Below, in pieces: positions 47,438 to 64,000 of a DNA stretch of 64,000 bases. Position 1 is the first letter of the stretch; each line of letters opens with the position of its first letter. A program made the position numbers and the translations under genes. The DNA comes from Amoebidium appalachense (Eukaryota; Ichthyosporea). Location of the stretch: the NCBI GenBank assembly GCA_963693365.1, contig CAVNZM010000011.1, positions 5,394,001-5,458,000 of the forward strand. The letters are read 5' to 3'. The notes beneath the pieces were generated by a model. That model was not told the origin of the DNA. It made no database searches and saw only the letters and a program-made list of their open reading frames with translations.

Positions 47438-47803
47438 TCAGAAAGTAAACTGTAGGTGCATGATTGCCTTGGGCCTTAGCACACCAGCATATGCTGGACA
47501 GATGTACTCGTATGTACAGATCCATCTTGTGTTCATTCGTTCCAAAATCAACGTATTGCAAGTCCGCCGCTGCCCATCTACCCACTCCATTACACCGCCT
47601 AAAGTGTCCACAGCATTATCATAATAATTTGTGTCCACTTCCAATTCCACGTGAACAGCACTACCACCATCAAATGTACCGTAATCGACAACATGCCATG
47701 GCATATCAGCACCCGCCATTTGAACATAGGAACGTGCATTGCTGTGTCTACGTAAATTTAGTAAGCCAGGCACACCACGGACCGGCCCAACAACTGTTAC
47801 AAC
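47438..47803 (-). other. minus-strand open frame downstream of ATG101, status unknown
   Basis: An open frame of about 120 codons (first ATG at 47773) lies between the ATG101 stop and AATAAA at 47433. Its residues (for example FDGGSAVHVELEVDTNYYDN) are not repeat-derived. It could be part of the ATG101 3' untranslated region, a second short gene, or an alternative last exon. No family was recognised. Confidence 0.3.
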
Positions 47804-47831
47804 CTAACCATCACACGTGCACGTCGTAAAC

Positions 47832-53744
<5,913 letters not shown>

Positions 53745-54024
53745 GGTGGTATGGCCGTCTCCGAAAACTCCGTCAAATAGGTACGCAGGAAAAGACTTCA
53801 AGCACTTCGTATATTCAAGCACATAGTAAATTCGTGTGGTAATCTTTACAGTGTATCCTTAAAGTCCAACAGGTATTTTTTTTTTCTTTAAGAAAAAAAA
53901 AAAAAAAAAAAAAAAAGGAAAGGAAAAAAATGAAACCCTTATTTATATGCTATGAATGTGGCTGGGAAGAGAGCCTGGTGCTTTCTGCCTTTAACTTCGC
54001 ACGTGCAGGTGTGTAAAAGAAAAT

Positions 54025-54072
<48 letters not shown>

Positions 54073-54075
54073 CGG

Positions 54076-54136
<61 letters not shown>

Positions 54137-55745
54137 TGTGTGTGTGTATGTATGTATGTGTGTGCACGTGTACGTGTGCCCACGTCCGTGCACGCTGGTG
54201 TGGTGTGTACGTGTGCCCGTGCGGGTGTGTTCTTTGTGTTGTGTTTGTGTCCCCACGGCAAAAGCATGTAGCGTGGTGCTGGCTTGACAAATCCAAGCTC
54301 TATCTTAACAACTTAGAGTTGATACTGGCTCCGGCGCGCGTTCCATCAGCCTTTCACAGAACCCCTTCGAACTAAGCTACCTAGCCAGCCTGAACTTCAA
54401 AAACGTGAGTGTACGGACTGCGTGAGTCGGTGTGTCGTTGCTTATGAGGTCATAGGGTTTTGTGAAGGCCCTGAAACTGCAAGGAAATGAGGCTGAAGAA
54501 AAGACTATACAAGCCTACTAATGCTATACCACAAATAAGCCAACGCAGACAAGCGTAATTATACTTTTGGACGATACATCAACCTATAAACCAGCGCACG
54601 TTGGGTTCAACTGTTTCGAAACGGGGAGGGCTCGAGTCTGATTACGTAATCGTGGCAGGTGATATGGTAATGGGATGGAAGGTTGGCATATGACAAATTT
54701 CGTCTTGCATATCCAGGGCAGGTCCTGGTATATCTCGACAGATTCGAAGTATCCCGCGGCCCCCATTATTCTGAGACCTTTTCCCTTTGGTCTACACGGT
54801 TTATTTCTGGAAAAAGGACGGGAGTACCGTCCTCTCCCTCGTATACGTGCTTGCATGGCTTATTGCATTTTCCAGCTAGCACGGCCACACACCGCGGGAG
54901 CCTGCCGCAGACGCACACGCTGTTTTACATATATCAGAATTAAAGGATGTATATATATATGCACCACCTATGTGCACATGATAGCCTATTTGCTTAGTAA
55001 TGAACATCATACGTCCAACTGACATCTATCCTAAAAATATAACAAACATACACCCTAAGCCCTCTTAAGAACGGAAGGGAATAATCAGCCCGTCACGGGG
55101 TAAAAAAAAACGGGGAATGGTTTACTGCAGTTCATCAAAAACATCCATGCCCTTACTAGGGTCATGCCGCATATCAGGGGATATGTACCCGCAACTTTCC
55201 AGATATCATGTATTTTACAAAATAAGCCATCGGAAAATCCAAAAAGAACAGGCGGCGGGGAACTGCACAAAAATCAAACACACCGGCCTCAAGGGCCCTA
55301 AAAATAAACACCCACCTTAAAAAGACCCCCTCGCCCCCCCAACTACCACCCCCGGCCACCACCCACACACACACACCGCCCCGCCCCGCCACCATCACCA
55401 CCACCACCATTAAAAATGACTTGAAGAAGGAAAAAGAAACGAAAAAGAAGAAGAGAAAGAAAAAAGCCTACAAGTTGGCAATCCTGTTTCAACAGACCTT
55501 TAACACAACCTCCTCTGCATAAAAACTCCAAGTCAATTGGGATATCCCCAACAAGATCACCCATCCACAAAGGGGGGGGGGGGGGGGGGAATCCGTTAGT
55601 CGGCCAAATAGCTGCTGGTATCACTCGCTCCCCATTTTCTGAGAGATATCTATGATCTCTCCTCTGATCATACTTTTGAAAGCATCTTTTAAAGGTATTC
55701 AATAAAGTAATTAAAAACATGATCTACGTTATAACATTTTACGAT
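53745..55745. other. intergenic between ATG101 and the epimerase gene
   Basis: Probable ATG101 promoter and 5' leader near 53745-53900 (A-rich run 53880-53925), (GT)n at 54030-54130, then unique sequence 54240-55560 with open frames on both strands (54584-54856 minus, 54675-55022 plus) that I cannot assign, and a poly-G at 55571-55589. Confidence 0.45.
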
Positions 55746-56710
55746 TTAGTTTCTGCTATGCCACACATTGAGAATTTCCGCCTCCCTCTCCGTCGTTATC
55801 CCCACCAACCCCGTCGGCCTTTGCAGCACGCACATATCCAACGTATTTTCATCCATGGTCTCCCTACACCACTCCAGTATATCTCTTGCAGTTTCGCTCA
55901 TGGGCCTAGTCACCAGCCCAAATTTCACCGCCCTGTCCGCATTTACCCGCATCATGGGGGTCTTGGGTGATGGGAGGAAGAGAGGTAAACCCACCCAAGG
56001 GGTAACAGACTGAGAGAGAAGGAAGCCTTCTGTCGTGTGGCTGACTTTGCATTCGTTGTAGCCTGTTGTGGTAAGCGGGATAGGCTCGGTTAGCAGTCGG
56101 GAAAATGGTGCAAGTCGCTGTTTTCTTTTTCGTACTTTCCCTTCTTTTCTTTCCTTTTCTTTTCTTTTCTTTTCCTGTCTTTCTTTCTTTCATTCTTTTT
56201 TTTTTTTTTTGTGAAAAAAAAGGGGGAGGGGGGGGGGGGGGGGGGGGGGAATGGAAAAGCAAAAAAAAGCTCGTTGTTACGATGATATGGCATATGAGAG
56301 AGGAGGGAGAGGGTGGCAGCGTGTGCTGGCAGGAAGGCAGTCAGGGTCGAGGGGGTGGTTGCTGCTTGCATTGAGGGGCTGCAAAACAATGTCAAGGTGT
56401 GTGTGTGGGGTGGGGGGTTGGGGGGGGGGGGGGGGGGGGGGGGGGGGAGACGAGGAGAGGAAAAGAGTGGGAGGGGGGGGGGGGGGGGTATATATTTAGT
56501 GGAATGTGTTACAGAGAAAGAAATTGCACACACAACGGACAACACATTTCAGGTTTTAAAATCACACACAGAAGTGTATGCATCATAAGCAGTGCGTATT
56601 CTCCGGGGGAGGGGGAGGGGGAGGGGGACGTGAGGGGGGGGGGGGGGGGGGGAAGAGGAGGGGGGTTTTCAGTGAAGAGTAACAAACAGCAGGCTATAAT
56701 GATTTTTTAT

Positions 56711-56743
<33 letters not shown>

Positions 56744-57002
56744 CCTAACCAGGCATTTCCCTTAGCATCTCAGCAAATGGGGTAGAAGGGCCGGTCAGGT
56801 TGTATGGGCCAATCAGATGGCTGAGACCGGCATGAAGCATCCAATCAGAAAGGTCCTTCACATCGATCCACTGAACCGGTTGATCTGATTGCGGTGCTAG
56901 AACTTCGCCCTGAAAAAACGGGAGGGATTGGCTGTTATAATCAGAGAAATGGGAGAACTGTTGTGCGTGGAAAAGGAAGAGCTGGTGGGTAGGTGGGTAA
57001 GG

Positions 57003-57035
<33 letters not shown>

Positions 57036-59229
57036 GGGGGGGGAAGGGAGGAGGGGGGGGGGGGGGGGGGGGGGGCAGAGGTAGGCGAGGGAACTGTGTG
57101 CACATGCGTGTGCCTGGGTGTGTGCATGTGCATGTGTGTGTGTGTGTGTGTGTGGAGGGAAGGGGGGGGGGGGGGGGGGGCGGGGAAGGGGGGGAGAGGG
57201 GGGGGGGGGGGGGGGAGAATGTCGAGAGGGGAGAAAAAAGATTGGATGTTCAGTATGGATATTTTACGAAAGGGAAGGAAAGGAACAGAAACAGGACATG
57301 AGAAGCGTCACAAGAAGTTGTAAACATGCATGTGGCCAGGTAGTAGAACCACAGTGTCATGATCTGATGATCTAAATGACAACTAACCAATGAAAACACA
57401 CCTTGCGCGTGCCGCCCAGTCTGCGCACCCAATACGTCATTCTATTGGTCGGATCATCTGGTCCCACGATCAGCGTAGCCCGCGCCAGCGTGTGATTGGT
57501 CGGGAAGTGCTTCTTGACTACCTCCTCACATGCTACCTGTGACAGGGGGAACATGTCAGAAAGACGAACTTTCCGTACCACTTCTGACGAATTTTCCGTA
57601 CCACCTAGCTCCTCCCCCACCACCACCTCCCCCACACACATCCAACCTCACCATGCTCCCTCAACCCACACATGCACACACCCACCCACCCACCCACCCA
57701 ACCCCCCCCACACAATCCACCCATGCTTCTCGGGCTCTTTTTTCTGGAGTCTTTGTCACCCGCATTAATCAAAATGTAGGGAGAAAACCGACCTGCGTGT
57801 ATTGCCAAGTCACACCAAGGGTTCGAAAGTAGCCGGATTACTGTATGGTTACCAACATCAATCAAAAAGAGAATCCACAAATTTGGCATATGTTGAATTT
57901 TAAGGGATTTTCAAAGGGAGTTTCTTTAAGCCATATTTATAGGCCCTACTTCGCGTAAGGTAAGTGTGCATTCCGCCAATCACATGGACTAAGCATATTC
58001 GGGTCTGACCCGACCCGAAACCTGGAAAAAAAAAACACCAAGGCTTTCAGGCCCACGATCTCGGAGAGCACGTGGAGAGTGCAGTCAGGGTATAACGTGG
58101 GTGGCTTTTAATACTTCAAAACTTGCGACCTACACTCTTCCACCCACCCCCCTTCCGCCTCTCTTACAACAAAAAAAAATTTTTAAACAAAAAAAGGAGA
58201 AAAAAAGAAAGAAAGAAAAAAAAAGAGAAAGATAAAGAGTGGGAAACAGGAATAAATTAGAGGTAATTCTTAGGCCATGAAACAAGAGTCAATCATGACT
58301 GCCCCCCCCCCCCCCCCCTCTCTCCCCCCCCCCCCCCCCCTCTCTCTCCCCCCCCCCCCCCCCCCCCCCTCCCTCTCCCCCCCCGGGGCCCGCCCGCCCT
58401 TCTCCCCCCCCCCTCCCCATCCCCATACACACACTCACACAAACACACACACACACAACTTCAAAAAAAGCCGGAAAGTAAAACAGAGAACACGGAGGGA
58501 TGGGGGGAGGGGGGAGGGGGCTGGGGGGGGGGGGGGGGGGGGCTGGGGGAAAAGGAGGGAGAAACTGGGGATTGAGTGATAGAGAAATGAAGAAGGAGGG
58601 ATGCTGCAGCGATTGGACAAGTGTCAATCCATGACTTTCACATCCTTCCTGCCTGGGGGTATGGGCAGAGACAAGTGGGCGACGGTAGTCTCTATGGGGT
58701 AAAACGAGAAACAAACAAAAAAAATTAAAAAAAAGACTTTGACGATTCAACACACCTTTCTGTTGCCGTAAATCTCACCACTGAACTCTGCCGGCCCTTC
58801 ATCATAGTGCGGCTCGACGAGATCCGCATCTTCCGCTTTGCTCACATCTATCGGGTCTGAATACACGGAGATGGTCGAAACGAGAACATACTGGCCCACT
58901 CTCCCTTTGAGGGCGGTTGCAACCGACTCCACCATGAGGGAGGTTTGCGCTGATGTGTCAATGACAACATCGTAGAATGTCGTGTCGCTTGCAAGGGCTG
59001 ACACATCTTCGTTTCTGTCTCCGATGAGAGATCGCACCTGCAGTCGGCAAAAAAAAGAGATCAACTGCTGTTGTGCAGAAACCGTCTGTGATGATGTGCT
59101 GCGGGAAAAACCTAAAAACAACTCGGGGGGCAAAAGAAGAAAATGGATAGCAAGGAACGGAGAAGCAGGGGGACGAAGAGCGGCAGGAATACCACTTCTG
59201 TTTCTTTTCCTTTTTTTTCTTTTTTTTTT

Positions 59230-59260
<31 letters not shown>

Positions 59261-59407
59261 GGAAAGAACGGGGGACAAGCATACCCCTGCCAGCGGCGCT
59301 TTGCTACCTCTATTGAAAGCTGTGACCTCCAGCCCACGCTTCAAAGCCGCATCTGTAACATGCTTGCCAACAAAGGTACAACCACCTAGAAGTAGAAGGT
59401 GGGGCAT
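55746..59407 (-). CDS. SDR-type NAD-dependent epimerase/dehydratase, five exons
   Basis: Extended short-chain dehydrogenase/reductase, 338 residues. Exons: 59407-59285, 59037-58756, 57536-57402, 56909-56750, 56062-55746, phases 0, 0, 0, 1, all joining. The Rossmann motif is LLLGGCTFVG (G8-G9-x-x-F12-x-G14), then FNRG, GDRNEDVSAL, VVIDTSAQ, the active-site serine region VSTISVYSD (S95 or S98), and YGNRK with the catalytic Y131 and K135. LIVGPDDPTNRMTYW, GEVLAP, QWIDVKDLSDW and ADRAVKFGLVTRP are typical of a bacterial-type epimerase subfamily of about 330 residues, so length and order look complete. Substrate unknown: a nucleotide-sugar or related carbonyl compound is only inferred. It is divergent from CSN3. 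Four introns show that any bacterial origin is old. Confidence 0.9.
57903..58035 (+). repeat. dispersed repeat with CGGGTC hairpin motif, copy 2
   Basis: Partner of 37125-37260. It contains TTCGGGTC-TGACCC-GACCCGAA (57998-58019), an 8-bp perfect inverted repeat with a 6-nt loop, 20 nt after CCAATCA. It lies in epimerase intron 2, antisense to the gene. Confidence 0.65.
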
Positions 59408-60108
59408 GGTGATTTTTTATGTGTAAAGAAGGCCAACTATTTGGCGAATGCTTAACACAGCACAAAAAAGGCCAACTAAAAAGAGAATCTCAAACTGGAA
59501 AACTGGAACTCTGTCAGTCCAGGGTGGCAGCCTTATACAATCTTCCAGAGATGAGAAACTTGAACTACATACGGTATGGTGAACCGATGATGGACTGAGC
59601 AACAAAAAACAAACAACAAACAATTGAACAAAGTGACTGGATCATGAGCCTTACCAGAACAGTTGGCGCCATTTTGCTGCATTTACCATATTTGGTGGTG
59701 CATTAAGAAAACGTTCTGATTGGATACAGTCAGAATGCTCGTTACGTCATCATTCAGTCACTGGATCCCGGCCTCTGCAGGCTCAAGCAAAAAACTTGGG
59801 GGGAAAAAAAGCTGCACAAAATTTTAAAGTTTTCGAGGTTCGAGTTTATTGATGTTCAGCCCCAAGTCTGAAGAGTTGAGGCTGTAACATTCTTTTTTGT
59901 TTCCGCTAGGCTCAATTATAAATACGCGTGTTGATTTATTATATGAGGTGTCAGGGCACACTTGGTGCGCTCAGTAAAGGTGTTGTTGTGTGTGCCTATT
60001 TGTGCACACCAGCACCTAACTGAACCAAGCGGACGCTTGGAAAGCAGGGCGAGATACCTACACACACGCACACACGTATGGCATTGCCTAGAAGGGCAGA
60101 CAGTAAGG
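59408..60108. promoter_or_regulatory. divergent epimerase-CSN3 intergenic promoter region
   Basis: About 700 bp between the two start codons. It includes ATTGG at 59719-59723, TACGTCA at 59743-59749 (CRE-like) and ATTATAAATA at about 59914-59923. No other gene is seen in it. Confidence 0.55.
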
Positions 60109-63979
<3,871 letters not shown>

Positions 63980-64000
63980 GTGAGCATCTACCCCCCCCCC

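Noticed and set aside
53745-53890. In-frame extension upstream of the ATG101 start (YTVKITTRIYYVLEY...)
   Set aside because: Family proteins begin at the MN.. that corresponds to 53744; the extension is bounded by a stop and has no family counterpart, so it is treated as leader sequence.

Overview
This window reads as nuclear DNA of a eukaryote, most likely a unicellular alga or a related protist. The evidence is spliceosomal introns with GT..AG ends, replication-type histone genes with 3' stem-loops, TATA and CCAAT (ATTGG) boxes, secreted multidomain proteases, and an ATG101 whose C-terminus looks plant/protist-like. I cannot name the species. There are no bacterial operons, no CRISPR array, and no rRNA or tRNA that I could recognise. 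Most of the non-coding DNA is simple sequence: poly-C and poly-G runs up to about 60 nt, (GT)n/(CA)n up to about 167 nt, (GA)n, (TA)n and a 15-bp minisatellite. Nearly all long open frames of poly-Pro, Gly, His-Thr or Cys-Val type are artefacts of these tracts.

Layout. 0.7-1.6 kb (minus): first two exons of a secreted alpha-carbonic anhydrase whose remaining exons lie outside the window. 1.6-14.1 kb: about 12.5 kb of repeats with CCAAT-rich promoter-like islands. 14.1-17.8 kb and 25.5-29.3 kb (plus): two paralogous secreted HEXXHXXGXXHD metalloproteases with one identically placed phase-1 intron; one has four fibronectin-III repeats and the other seven, and both end in the same Cys-rich domain. 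31.8-32.9 kb: unresolved coding-like segments. 32.9 to about 41 kb (plus): a multi-exon Lys/Glu-rich protein with an N-terminal membrane anchor; one of its introns holds a near-perfect hairpin with 216-nt arms. 42.1-47.1 kb: a core histone cluster arranged as two divergent pairs, H2B<>H3 and H4<>H2A, all ending in the same 16-nt stem-loop plus a downstream TTCAAAG box. 47.8-53.7 kb (minus): autophagy factor ATG101 in six exons. 55.7-59.4 kb (minus): an SDR-type NAD-dependent epimerase/dehydratase of bacterial-like architecture in five exons. 60.1-64 kb (plus): the first three exons of COP9 signalosome subunit 3, running off the right edge.

The genes do not form one pathway. The histones form a functional unit, the two proteases are a dispersed duplication, and ATG101, the epimerase and CSN3 are unrelated neighbours, the last two sharing a divergent promoter. 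The strongest structural themes are (1) the shared histone 3'-end signal and the unusual pairing of histone genes, (2) introns built of C-rich/CA-rich sense-strand tracts that abut splice sites, with fragments of neighbouring exons copied into them, and (3) several short dispersed repeat families that I could only find by comparing distant parts of the window. All exon joins were worked out by hand from reading frame, splice dinucleotides and family resemblance; none has been checked against transcripts or databases.
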